A DNA stretch of 64,000 bases from Pyrus communis. Taxonomy: Eukaryota > Streptophyta > Magnoliopsida > Rosales > Rosaceae. The stretch is taken from the NCBI RefSeq assembly GCF_963583255.1, contig NC_084809.1, forward strand, positions 3,266,001-3,330,000, given 5' to 3'. Below, piece by piece: positions 52,248 to 63,795 of the stretch (positions are counted from its first letter, which is position 1; every line of letters begins with the position of its first letter). A program made the position numbers and the translations under genes. Under the pieces are notes generated by a model. The model did not search any database, was not told the DNA's origin, and saw nothing but the letters and a program-made list of their open reading frames with translations.

Positions 52248-52595
52248 ATGAGCTCTGCTCCTGGAAATTACCTCAAAGCCACCCTGGCCGGAAGAAGAAG
52301 AAGAAGAAGAAACACCTCGAGAAGAAGACTTATGTCGCGCCGGTGTCGAGCTCCGGTTAGAAGATTCAACAGCGGCGACCGCAAACGGCGTTGTTCGAAG
52401 GCGGTCTCGGCCAAGCTGGAGACGCTGAAGAGCCTCGTTAATCCGACCCACGTCGGAAAATCGCTAAAAGCCGACGAATTGTTCCAGGAAACGGCGGATT
52501 ACATCGTTCTGCTGCGGACCCAGGTCGTGATTTTGCAGAGACTCGTCGAGTTTTATGGATCTAGTGAGAAGGAAAATGTTGCTGCTGTATCATAG
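52248..52595 (+). CDS. UPBEAT1-like atypical bHLH protein
   Basis: 115 residues from the ATG at 52248. The frame is also open upstream to 52089, but that part (MAKGQRKNQ) lacks conserved character, so I prefer the later start. An Arg-rich basic stretch (GRRRRRRNTSRRR) precedes a helix-loop-helix of the DNA-non-canonical type: AVSAKLETLKSLV, then KADELFQETADYIVLLRTQV and VILQRLVEFYG. This C-terminal signature is that of UPBEAT1-type plant bHLH proteins, known in Arabidopsis to control the balance of root proliferation and differentiation through peroxidase genes. Nuclear, probably single-exon. The role here is inferred from family only. Confidence 0.75.
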   Translation: MSSAPGNYLKATLAGRRRRRRNTSRRRLMSRRCRAPVRRFNSGDRKRRCSKAVSAKLETLKSLVNPTHVGKSLKADELFQETADYIVLLRTQVVILQRLVEFYGSSEKENVAAVS

Positions 52596-53215
52596 TAGTT
52601 CAATATCTTTTAATTTGTCAATGCAAAAAAAGAAAAGGAAAAAATATGGGTTTTTTTGGGTTTTTCTCCTTTTATTTTTCTCTTAATTTTTGTTTGGAAG
52701 TTTAGATGCTGCATGCTTTGTTTGGTTGAAGATCATCCACCAAATCAGGCTCAACTTAATTAATTAATAGCTAATTTTTTTGCCAGATCTTTTGTAGCAA
52801 AATATGCTAGTTTGTTATAGCAGATGTGTGTCAGGCTGGTTAACAACGAGTTCGCATGTTAGATCTCTCTTTTTTGTTGATCATAGTAGTTTAAAATATC
52901 GATCCGTTAAAAAAACAACTTAGCTTAAGCAATTTATATCTTGACTAAGACTGAAAGTTTTATACTTTTCCCTCTTTTATCATCATTTTCCTGCTGCTTG
53001 AAATTGGTTAAATTTGAATAATTAATCATATTTTATTCCTGGGTTTTTGTTTTTGTGTCTGAATTAAAATGCATAAACAAAAACTGCAGGAATTCTTTGG
53101 CACCCAAGAGCTAGACATCCCTTCTGGCTCTCTCCATATATGTCTCTCTTGCAGGCACACTCTGCACACACATCATTTTCTAAGCACACAGACATGCATT
53201 GTAGAGAAAAGAAGA

Positions 53216-53255
<40 letters not shown>

Positions 53256-55569
53256 CATTATATGTATGATGAATCTATATATACACATATAAATCCAGGG
53301 CATGCATGAGTGAAAGGCATGGCATTTTCACAGAGAAGCCTGGAAACCATATGTCAGAATTAACTGTGAAAAGAGAGCATGGGGTGGTGGGTGGTGGTGG
53401 TGACAGTCATTGCAGAGGTACTATGCAAGAAATTAAAGGAATGGGGATGGATGGATGTATATAGTAAATTGAATGTGATAGGTAGTGAAATTCACATAAT
53501 ATCTCCATGAAATTGACAGCAGAGACCCTTGTGGCATGCAGTGTTTTGTGATGATAGGGACATGTTTTTATTTCTCAGCACAGTCAAGAATCCCATGTGC
53601 AAAAGCCAAATTTGAGGGGTCTTTGCCTGGAAAAAAAAATCTCAAAGTGTTACCGTCACACTAACATGAGAGACGTTGTTGGTCCGAATGTTATAATATA
53701 GATGGACGATTATGTTGATATTTCGTATAATATCACTGATTTATCCTCTTATTTTTCTCAACAATTTTTAGGTATAAGGAGAGATTTGAATTTTGGAATA
53801 AATGGTGGAACACACTGCTCTAATCAACCATTGTACCCCCACAAATACTAGGATATAATATTATTAGACATATACATTGATATAACATGAGTAGATTGAT
53901 CTCCAGCAATAATGTATGACATTCACACCGAAGAAATTCATCTTTGCTAGTTTAGATGTCTCGTGTGTTCTATAATTGCCTTGGTTTAGCGATAGCATCA
54001 CCAATCCACCACGTGGTATTACCAATAATGTGATATGGTTGGGCGGTAAAGCTGACATTCTTGAACTTTGGAGTATCAATTTGCTAAATAGATAGACGTG
54101 ATATAACATGAGTGGATCCATAACACAACTAATGACAATGATGTCATGTTTCCCAGTTTGGATGTGTCATGTGCTATGTAATTAAATATGTATGTTACTT
54201 AACGTCCGTTCTGCTATGTGTAATTATAAGTGTGTTAAGCTTGTAAAAGGAAACCATGTGCAAAAGCAAGAGCAGAGGTCCACAGCAACTCAGCACGCTG
54301 TGCTGGTTCTACTGGTTTAGGGGAAAAAATGAGCAACATATATTGGTGAATCTAATTTCGGTTGCTTTTCAATAAATTTTGTAACATGGAGTTCAGAGCT
54401 CGAATTAATAACTTGTTCATTTCTCCTTTTCGGGAGCAATTAATTGCCCAAATTTTAATAGTTTTTGCATTAATTCTTATAGCTTCTTAACCTTCCATAC
54501 TCTTATTGGAATAGCGAGGGAGTGAATGCATATGCTAGCGTTTCTACGTGCATGTGGATGATTATCATTTCTCAATACATTGTGAGGTTCGCTTGCAATA
54601 ACAATTAACAGTCGTGTCGTTGAAAAGTGTACATACTCTACTAAAGCTAGCTCTAGCTACTAACTAGGGTTTTAGTTTTTAAGAATTAAGAAAGTGAGAA
54701 TGGCTAGTTTGATATTTTATCTTCCAAAAGTGCGCAGAATGATTTTTTTTAAAAATTCCATGTTCTTTCCTTTACTTAAAACAAGAAGAAGGATACTTCC
54801 ATGACCTTTCATTTGGAAAAAGGGCTCCGTACCTCCACAACCATGACTAGATACAAACATATCTGTGTCACATCTTCATCAGCTAGCATTTGTCCATACT
54901 TTTGAAGCTGGGAGAAAATATTGCCTCTCTTTTTCGAATAGCTCCAATAAAGTATGTTTTTTTTTTGCAGGTTCGCATATGGGGTTGTCCTCCAGTTGGA
55001 TATACCCGCGTTGGCCGTCACTGTAGTTGAATGAACACGGACAAACTCTTACCATTTTAAAATGCCAAGTACAAATGTTTATCAATCAGGTAAGATCCGA
55101 ACTCTTTAATCTGATTCCTATTTCATCTAATCGGCTCCGCTAATCCGACCTATAAACCATAATTCCATGATATAATTGTATATTTTCGATGTTGGACAAA
55201 CAGTTATATATTCAATCATCTCAAATACAAATATATATATATATATATATATTCTAAGCAAAGTACGCTAGGCACTAGTCTGACGGTGAACAAACGCCTA
55301 GCCTCTAAATATTTCTTCTTGTTTCAAAGCCTCTGGTATAGTCATGATGGTGGTCTCTCTTCCACCACTTGCCCAAACCATTGGGTGATCCTCGGAGGTC
55401 CTCACATGCGCTTCTTCGGATTTCCGGTGATCCGGGCCATCATAAATGGATCCACCCCTGGTGACCACGGTTTACGGATATAATTAAGATATGCATACAT
55501 TTCTATATTTTATTGTATCACTGTATCAACTGAAGCATTAGTATTATATTAATTCGTAAAAACAGATGA
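52596..55569. other. Intergenic; 3' part belongs to the UGT tandem duplication
   Basis: An (AT)n run lies at about 53218-53252 and another at 55231-55250. Around 53878-54175 two diverged copies of GATATAACATGAGT...GTTT(A/G)GATGT occur, a possible small repeat. From about 54540 the sequence matches the DNA downstream of the second UGT copy (from about 58850), for example CTAACTAGGGTTTTAGTTTT and AATCCGACCTATAAACC. About 55260-55460 has no counterpart there. No gene is seen. Confidence 0.5.
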
Positions 55570-57470
55570 TTAGCACATTTTCTTGTTTGCTTCTTCCACT
55601 TGCATGCCCTGTGATTTCATCCATTCAATAAAATTCTTGAAGATCTTGTTAGATTGGCCGCCTTCTTCTACATTGGCGATGGCCAATTCCTTCAGTTTCA
55701 AAGCTCTTTCGTTGAAATCTTTGTCTCCGAGCAGTCGTTCCAACTTGTTCTTGATTTCTTCTTTTGTGATGATGCCAGTTTCATTCTTTTCGAATTTCAA
55801 TCCCACCTTCCAAACGTCGCAAATGTAGCTCTCATTAGTGAACTGGTCTGCAAAGTATGGCCAGCACAAGAAAGGAACCCCATTGCTTAGGCCTTCTAGG
55901 GTAGAGTTCCAACCGCAATGGCTTAGAAAGCAAGCAATCGAAGGATGAGCCAGAACCTTCTGTTGAGGTGCCCAACCCACCATCCGACTGCGAGAGGCTA
56001 CTCGCTCTTGATATCCTTCCGGGTAGGGATCACTTGTCGTGTCAGTGATATCTTGCCTCACGACCCAGAGAAATGGCCTCGCGGATAATTCGAGAGCCAG
56101 GGCCAATTCTTTAAATTGGGTTGGATTAAAAACTGTGAAGCTGCCAAACGCAACATAGATCACTGAGTTGGGTGGCTGTTGATCCAGCCACTCTAAGCAA
56201 GTTGAGTCTTGTGGCCAGAAGTGGCCTGCTGAATTCCCAAGCCGTCTGCTCGCCAAGAGCGGGCCTATCGGTAGAATGTCGGGTGCAAAAGTGAATGTTG
56301 CTGGCTCAAGATCATACGCAGAGTTGCAAAGAAGCCAGTCCGCCACTTGCACAGCCTTGTTGCTTTTTAAGATTGATTGAAACAAGATTTTCTGAGTGGT
56401 TTTATTACCAAGACATGCCCAGATAAAGTCTTCAGTTTTCATGGTGGGCATGTTTGGTGCCAACTGAATCACCTGGTTTTTCAATATGGTTCCTGCCATG
56501 AGTGAATGAAATGAATGATCATGGAAAGATGACCATAAAAACAGAACTTAAGAGTTGCATTTCCTATTACTAATCATGGGGGTTTCAACTGTCAAGAGGA
56601 TTAGTCACAAATCGAGGCTTCGATAGATGTGAGACTCAACACATGCCACACAACCCGAAGTTTCACTACAGTTACCCAAAATTTAGATCAAGTTCAAATA
56701 GTCACTAGCAAGGACCAAGTCTACATCCATCTCTGGTAGACCCGTTAGAAACTGCTAATGGCATCTTTAAAAGCGTTTTCTAACAACTAAAAGCGCTTCT
56801 GATTACATTTGGATAAAAAATAATACTTTTGGGTGATATAATCTCTTTATGGACTTCAAAATCTTATATATCAAACGAGTGAGCTTGAACAAACTGAATT
56901 TGAACTAGTTGGACTAAAATATTTGCATAACACAGTTGAATAACAAGTTAGTGATAGAGGATCTCACATTTCTCACTTACCATCATTGTCAATTATTCCT
57001 TCATCAATTAACATGGGGATGCTAAACTTCAAGGCCAAGACTGCAGCTGATGCCGGCCAAAAGGCGAGCACCTTGGTTTTCATCTTCACCGCAATTTCCA
57101 GAGCCCACCCGATAGTCTGATCAGCAATGACACAAGTGATTTTATCGCCTTCCCCTCGGTTATTAATCTTCTCTATCAGCTCCTCTAACTTCCCTGGCAT
57201 GACTCGTCGCGCTGCTTCTGATAACTTTCCTAGGTCATTCCTGTCCTGCTCCGGTTCTAAGCCATCCGGTATTGAAACTAGATCGATGCAATCCCTCCTT
57301 ATATGACTTTGGTCATCCCCCAAGTAGTTCGTGACGCGGTTGTGATTGAAGTCTGTGTTGACAAACGTGACCTTGAAACCATGATTCACTAAGCATTGTG
57401 ACAACTCCATCATGGGAATTACATGGCCTTGTGCAGGAGCAGGAATAACTAAAATATGTGGGCTGCTCAT
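55570..57470 (-). CDS. UGT83A1: UDP-glycosyltransferase, UGT83A1-like
   Basis: Two exons, 56981-57470 and 55570-56492, in phase; 1,413 nt, 470 residues, normal for family 1. The N-terminal domain has PHILVIPAPAQGHVIPMMEL, with the catalytic His at residue 16, and CVIADQTIGWAL with the acid partner region. The C-terminal domain carries a full PSPG box starting WAPQQKVLAHPSIACFLSHC and including HCGWNST and ending ADQ, which binds the UDP-sugar. It transfers sugar, most likely glucose, to a small acceptor in the cytosol. The acceptor cannot be told from sequence. The second half of the tandem pair is the broken copy at 62.6-63.5 kb. No signal peptide is present, as expected. The family assignment is firm. 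The UGT83A1 label is from recollection of the group. Confidence 0.92.
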
Positions 57471-59003
57471 TGGTGTTTCTTGTTTTTTTCGACTTTCAGA
57501 GTGCTCTAATCTTAACCATATCGATTGACCGAAACTGGGAGGAGATCTGGGGCATCTGTTGAGGAGCCACTGCTTGTCGCTTTTGGTGTTTTGGTCTTGT
57601 TTGAATATTCACTGCTTGGATTTATTATGCTGTTGTTTTGTTTGATTTCAGTTTCATCACTTTGTTCTTGATATGTGTGTGTATATATATTTATATGTAT
57701 GTATATACGACAAACTTCATAACCTTATCCACTGCATTTGGAGAGGGATCCATATGGAAAATATATCCACAAAAATACCAACTTGTTATCAACAAATATC
57801 AACGGAATCCCGCTGTGCCAAATAATTGATATTTGTTTCTTGTTTTTATTTAATTCATGGAACAAAGTGTTTCGCAGAAATAATTGTTTCCATCAGTTCA
57901 TGTGTGATTTTTTGGTAGCTACTAGTTGACTAAATGTTAGTAGTTGATGTGTGCTAGCGACAATCCTCTAATAATTGCCAGTTTCTTATTCAATATGGGT
58001 GTAATATCCATACACTCCATTTTACTTCTCACACACTTTTTTAATTTTCGGCCATCAGATCAGATAAATTGAAGAAAATCAACGGACATAAATTATCAAG
58101 GGGTGTGTGAGAAGTAAAATGGGGTGTGTGGATAGCACACCCCATTCAATATTGGTGATATGATTTTTAGTACATGTGCAAATAAGGTTAAAATCACATA
58201 GAATATTTGCAATAGTACAAGGTGGCTATAGTATGAAAGCTCATGCAAAGTCGTTCTTTACAGGAATTGAGTGAATACTTTGTGTTTAAACTAATCCTTA
58301 ATTAATTATTTATTTAAAAACAGATTTTAGAAAAGATTTTAGATTTTGTGAAATTTAAGATATGAAAATAACAAATAAAATAGTTTTAAATTAAGGGAAA
58401 CAGATCTGCAAAAACATAAAGTAATAAAATAGATTTTAAGAAAATTACTTATGGGAAAGACTAGGGTTCAACTGGCGTTATTAACAATCCTATACAATTT
58501 TACCAACTACATATGAATTTTCACATACATGTTTTGAAGGTTATGTTTTCATAATGCATATTTTCATTGTGATGTTCAAGCGAAAACTTATATCCAACAT
58601 GCAATCAGTTAGTGATGTTCAGAACAAATATAATTAGCATGCAAGACTCATTAAGTTCTATGAAAACCCTTTTAAAACCATGCAACTCTTAAGAGAGTGA
58701 TGTTTGCCTTAAGTAAAATTACAATTACTAATCACAAGAAGCCCTCTTTAATTTCAGGGTGATGTTCCACATAAATTGCTTATCTAATTACCCTGATGGT
58801 GGCCAATCACTAAGTCAATTAGATAGTTTAATGAATGTGTGCTAGCCGCAGTCGTCTACGTGCAAATGAATGATTGTCAGTTATCAATACGTTATAAAAT
58901 TCACTTGCGTCAACGATTAACAATCGCTATGTGTGAGCGGATAGTTGAAAAGTGTGCATATTGCATATTCTACTAACTAGGGTTTTAGTTTTTAAGAATT
59001 AAG
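57471..59003. other. Intergenic; MITE and start of second UGT repeat unit
   Basis: It holds the promoter of the first UGT copy, then a hAT-type MITE at 57996-58143. From about 58850 the sequence corresponds to that from about 54540. No gene is seen. Confidence 0.5.
57996..58143. mobile_element. hAT-type MITE, 148 bp, 8-bp TSD
   Basis: ATTCAATA at 57988-57995 is repeated exactly at 58144-58151. The ends TGGGTGTAATATCCATACAC and (reversed) GGGGTGTGCTATCCACACAC are inverted repeats that continue through TTTTACTTCTCACACA. An 8-bp duplication fits hAT transposition. Confidence 0.85.
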
Positions 59004-59022
59004 AAAGTGAGAGTGGCTAGTT

Positions 59023-60706
59023 GTTTTTTTTTGTTTGGTAAAGTAACTTTCATTCAAAGAACTAAAATATACACAAAGCCGATAATATACACAAATCCCT
59101 CCTCCAAAAACTAAATTCTCTCCCTCTGAGAGACCTTCTCTCCTCTGTGAGAGTTTTCTTTCCCTTTTAGTGAGGGTCTTCAGCTTTTCCTCCTACTCCG
59201 GCGCCGACTCCGGCTTCGGCTGGAGTTGGTTGCCTCTTTTCCTTTTCTTCTTCTGTTTTCTTCTCCTTTCCCCTTCTCTACTCTGTTGTTCTCTTTTCCT
59301 TTTCTTCTTCTTTTCTCTTCTCATGTTGCTTTTCTTCCTCCTTCCTCTTCCTTCTGCCCTTCTATGTGAGATTGGCTTTCTCCGGGTTTTTCTGCCCTTT
59401 TGTTCTGGTAATTCCCCCACTGCGACCTCCGATCTCACTTTTCATCGGTCTCGATCTGACAGTCCCACTTCCAACCTTCCCTTTTCTTCTTCTCTCTCAC
59501 TTTTTCCACCTCCATGACTCTACTCCAACCATTTCCTACCTTTTCCATTTGCTTCTGTCCTACATCATTCTCACAAATGTCTGATTCTGCAACCATCTCT
59601 TCCACCAGCGTTGTGCGGTTTTCTAGGAAGGTGTGCAGAGCTTCGACTCATATGGTGTACCCACCACCAACTTCCACTTGTATGCTGTTTTCAGCTTTGT
59701 TGCTAGGGGTAAGTTCTTTCCCTCTAGCTTCTTCCTTTGGTGGCTGCGGTTTCGATTTGTGTCGTGTATGGTGGGGGACGATGGCGCCTTCTTCTTTGGG
59801 GCTATGTTTGGTGCGATCTCTGGCCTGGGATACTGGGTTGTGGTCGACGGCCGGTTCTTCGACGGCGGAGGAGGATGCTAGTCTTGTAGGGTTTTTTGTT
59901 TTGTGTTTTTCTGATTTGGGCCTTTCTCTCGGGTTGGGCTTTTGTTTAGTGTTGGGGGTTCACTTTTTGTGTTGTATTTGCGCCCCTTTGTCTGTAATTG
60001 TGTTCTCTTGGTAATGAAACTCCTTTGTCCAAAAAAAAGACCCAAACAAAAGGCATAAGCCCCGGCCCAAACAAACCCTAACACAACAAGCCAACAAAAA
60101 CAAAAAATCTCCAACTGGAATCCATAAACAGTAGCCGCCGGAACCCCATGGAAATCAATCATCCATCCCCAAGGTTGCCAAAACTGCCCCAATTTGCACA
60201 CAATTCGAGTCATCCAGATAAACTCCACACTTCTAGTCATAGCATCGTCACCCAAGGAGCTTCCAGATTGAAGCTCAGTCGCCGAGGAGAACAGTCCCAT
60301 CAGAACAGTTGCGGCGGAAAGTGGTAGTACGAAGACCCGAACCGAAGTTCTGCACACCTTCCCTTGCAGAATTGAAACTTCACCAGAGGAAATTTCACAT
60401 TTGATCAGGAACATGACTAAGAACGGGAGTTGAAACCGGAAGATCGGATAGATCTACACAGGGATCCAAGTCGGAAATACAAGCTATCCAGAAGGGACAT
60501 AGGAGACAGGCCGAAGGAAAAAAGGAGGAGGAGGGACTGGGGCTGCCACCAACCCAAGACATAGCTAGGATCGGTAGCAACAAAAGTGAGAAAAAACTAA
60601 AGAACCATGCTTGAGAACTAAAGAAAACTCTCACACGTTGGAGAGAAACTCTTTCACAGAGAGAGAAAAGCTCTCACCAAAACGGAAGAGAACTTACAAG
60701 TACATT
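59023..60706. mobile_element. Nested non-LTR retroelements with 19-bp TSD
   Basis: The block is flanked by AAAGTGAGAGTGGCTAGTT at 59004-59022 and 60707-60725. The outer copy is on the minus strand: its A tail is the T run at 59024-59032 and its 5' end is near 60706. An inner copy in plus orientation runs from about 59095 to the A run at about 60029-60037. Both start with CTCTC-rich leaders (TGTGAGAGTTTTCTTT occurs in each) and share AAGGTGTGCAGA, so they are one family. Neither encodes endonuclease or reverse transcriptase. Open frames of 115-178 codons inside are low-complexity. Confidence 0.75.
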
Positions 60707-60725
60707 AAAGTGAGAGTGGCTAGTT

Positions 60726-61711
60726 TGATATTGTATCTTACAAAAGTGTGCACAATGATTTTTTTTCAAATTCCATGTTCTTTCTTTATTTAAAACAAGA
60801 AAACAAAGAAGAAGATACTCCCATGATCTTTCATCCCAAAAACATTATCTGTGTCACATCTTCATCAGCAGCATTTGTCCATACTAGAAGATATTGCTTC
60901 TCCTTTTTCAAAAAGCTCCAATAAAGTATGTTTCTTTTTTCTTTCTTTTTTCAGGTTCGTATATGGGGTTGCCCTCCAATTGGATACTTGCGTTGACCGT
61001 CACTGTAGTTGAGTGAGCACAAACAAACTCTACTACCCAAAAATCGAATCACGGAGTTTTTTCAATTAGTTATGACGCAACATGAAACTAACAAGGGATT
61101 TCAACGTAAGCTCTTGAAGAATAAGTTATGAAGTTCATCAGATTTTGGTTGAGAACATGTATTTGATTATTGATTGAAAGATGAGATTACATTTGAAGCT
61201 AACGGCTTAAATAACCTAATCACAGTGCCATGGGAAAACGCAAGGGCCTTAGGAAAATAAACGAGATTAATCAGACGACAAACAAAAAGTCTTAAATTAT
61301 TAAAATGCAGTTTTGGAAGCCTAAACGGTCTCGGATGGCCACAATCCACCGTATATCAAACCAAAGTGGTAAATCTGAATTGTGACGTTGTTCTCTTTCA
61401 AAAATGTATCATGAGTCTAAATCGGAACTCAGACGTCAATCTGCAAATTCCTGATGTGTCCCTTTCACTTTCAGTTCATTTTCTTTTCAATCCACTCAGC
61501 CATCTACTCTACATCAAGTTATATATATATATCGTGAAATATGCGTGGTACAAATGCTTACCTCTCAGGTAAGATCAGAATTAATTTGATTCATATTTCA
61601 TCCTACCGGCTCTGCTAATCCGACCTATAAACCCTAAATTATATATAATTGTATATTTTCAATGTTGAACAAATAGTTATGTATTTAATCAATTCAAATA
61701 CAAGCATATAC
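60726..61711. other. Continuation of the second UGT repeat unit
   Basis: 60726-61020 and 61560-61700 correspond to about 54700-55025 and 55085-55215. About 61030-61560 has no counterpart in the first unit. No gene is seen. Confidence 0.5.
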
Positions 61712-62432
61712 TGTCATATCGTAGCCTGGGCCCCCACTACATCCCGAGCACAACTCCACCGTAGCACAATATTGTTCGCTTGTTTCTGGGAACTCACACG
61801 AGAACTTCCCTTGGGTCACCTATCCTAGGATCGCTCTCCCTCGAACTCGCTTAACTTCGGAGTTCCGATGGAATCCGAAGCCAGTGAGCTCCCAAAAGGT
61901 CTCGTGCTAGGTAGAGATAGAAATATACATATAAGGCTTACAAGATCCACTCCCTGGGTGATGTGGGATCTCACAGTTCATCCCCCTTAGAGGTTCGACG
62001 TCCTCGTCGACACACTTCCGGCCAAGGATTGGCTCTGATACCAAATTGACACACCCCGACCCAAGCCCCCACCACATCCCGGACACGACTCCATTGTAGC
62101 ACAATATTGTCGACACACTTTCGGCCAAGGATTGGCTCTGATACCAAATTGACACACCCCGACCCAGGCCCCCACCACATCCCGGACACGACTCCATTGT
62201 AGCACAATATTGTTCGTTTTGAGCCCCGACCACACCCTCACGGTTTTGTTTTTGGGAACTCACATGAGAACTTCCCAGTGTGTCACCACTCCTAGGACCG
62301 CTCTCGCTTCATTTCGGAGTTCCGATGGAATCCGAAGCCAGTGAGCTCCCAAAAGACCTCGTGCTAGGTAGAGATGGGAATATACATATAAGGCTTACAT
62401 GATCCACCCCCTAGGTGATGTGGGATCTCACA
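61712..62432 (-). mobile_element. Cassandra (5S-bearing TRIM) with rearranged middle
   Basis: LTR 61712-61975 and LTR 62149-62432 on the minus strand start TGTGAGATCCCACATCACC or similar and carry the 5S-like segment (plus strand CGCTTAACTTCGGAGTTCCG in the left LTR). Between them lie a ~70-bp internal region with the tRNA-Met primer site (TTGGCTCTGATACCA, about 62029-62043), a 62-bp LTR fragment (62047-62109), and a second copy of the primer-site segment (62110-62148). The ~103-bp unit spanning the internal/LTR junction is thus present twice. There is no coding capacity. It is distinct in sequence from the element at 12.8 kb. Confidence 0.85.
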
Positions 62433-62604
62433 TGTACACCTTGAACTGTCATTCATGTAATATTATAGAATTTTATTCTGTGGAGATTAAATTTCGTGAT
62501 CACGATTCACGGATAAAATTAAGATATAAATAGATTTCTGAATTTTATTGTATCACTGTATCAACTGAAGCATGAATCTTATATTAATTCTTAAAAACAG
62601 ATGA

Positions 62605-63527
62605 TTAACACGTTTTCTTCTTTGCCTCTTCCACTTGCATGCCCTATGATTTCATCCATTCAACAAAATTCTTGAAGATCTTGTTTGATTGACCGCCTTC
62701 TTCGACATTGGTGATGGCCAATTCGTTCAGTTTCAAAGCTCTTTTGTTGAAATCTTTGTCTCCAAGCAGTTGTTCCTACTTGTTCTTAATTTCTTCTTTG
62801 GTGATGATGCCAGTTTCATTCTTTTCGAATTTCATTCCCACCTTCCAAACGTCGCAAATGTAGCTCTCATTAGTGAACTGGTTGGCAAAGTATGGCCAGC
62901 ACAAGAAAGGAACCCCATTGCTTATGCCTTCTAGGGTAGAGTTCCAACCGCAATGGCTTAGGAAGCAAGCAATCGAAGGATGAGCCATAACCTTCTGTTG
63001 AGGTGCCCAACCCACCATCCGACCGCGAAAGGCTACTCGCTCTTGATATCCTTCCGGGTAGGGATCACTCGTCGTGTCAGTGATATCCGGCTGCACGACC
63101 CAGAGAAATGGCCTCTCCGATAATTCAAGAGCTAGAGTCAATTCTTTAATTTGGGTGGGTTTAAAAATTATGAAGCTGCCAAATGCAACATAGATCACTG
63201 AGTTGGGTGGCTGTTGATCCAGCCACTCTAAGCAAGTTGAGTCTTGTGGCTAGAAGTAGCCTGCTGAATTTCCAAGCCATCTGCTCGCAAAGAGCGGGCC
63301 TATTGGTAGAATCTTGAGTGCAAAGGTGAATGTTACTAGCTCAAGATCATACGCAGAGTTGCAAAGAAACCAGTCTGCCACTTGCACAGCCTTGTTGCAT
63401 TTTAACATGGACTGAAACATGATTTTTTGAGTGGTTTTATTACCAAGACATACCCAGATAAAGTCTTCAGTTTTCATGGTGGGCATGTTTGGTGCCAAGT
63501 GAATCACCTGGTTTTTCAATATGGTTC
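62605..63527 (-). pseudogene. UGT83A1-like pseudogene, exon 2
   Basis: It is closely similar to exon 2 of the UGT at 55.6 kb, including an intact PSPG box (WAPQQKVMAHPSIACFLSHC, HCGWNST), but with three in-frame TAG stops. They lie at 63250-63252 (Trp to stop before PQDST), 62776-62778 (after EEIKNK) and 62644-62646 (Gln to stop in the tail). The acceptor CAG at 63528-63530 is kept. Exon 1, if present, would lie beyond the right edge of the window. With the first stop ahead of the sugar-binding box, no active enzyme is expected. Confidence 0.9.
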
Positions 63528-63795
63528 CTGCCATGAGTGAATGAAATGAATGATATGGAAAGATGACCATAAAAATAGAATAAGAGTTGTATTCCTATTA
63601 CAAATCATGGGGGTTTCAACTGCCAAGAGGGTTAAACACTAATCGAGGCTTCGACTATCGCTTACATATCCTAGATCTATTAGGTTACCGATATGAGACT
63701 CAACACATACACGCCACACAATCCGAAATTTCACGACAGTAACAAAAAATTTAGATCAAGATCCAGTAGTCACTAGCAAGGAGTCAAGGACTAAG

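Noticed and set aside
53060..53560. Possible transcribed leader or lncRNA (CT-rich start, ATGs, AT run)
   Set aside because: No coding frame, splice pattern or inverted repeat that I could support.
59170..60414. Open frames of 115-178 codons as protein genes
   Set aside because: They lie inside the nested non-LTR insertions, are Ser/Leu/Phe-rich low-complexity, overlap on both strands and match no domain.
61907..62263. Overlapping minus-strand frames with internally repeated peptides (PGCGGGLG)
   Set aside because: The repetition is explained by the duplicated Cassandra LTR and primer-site segments.
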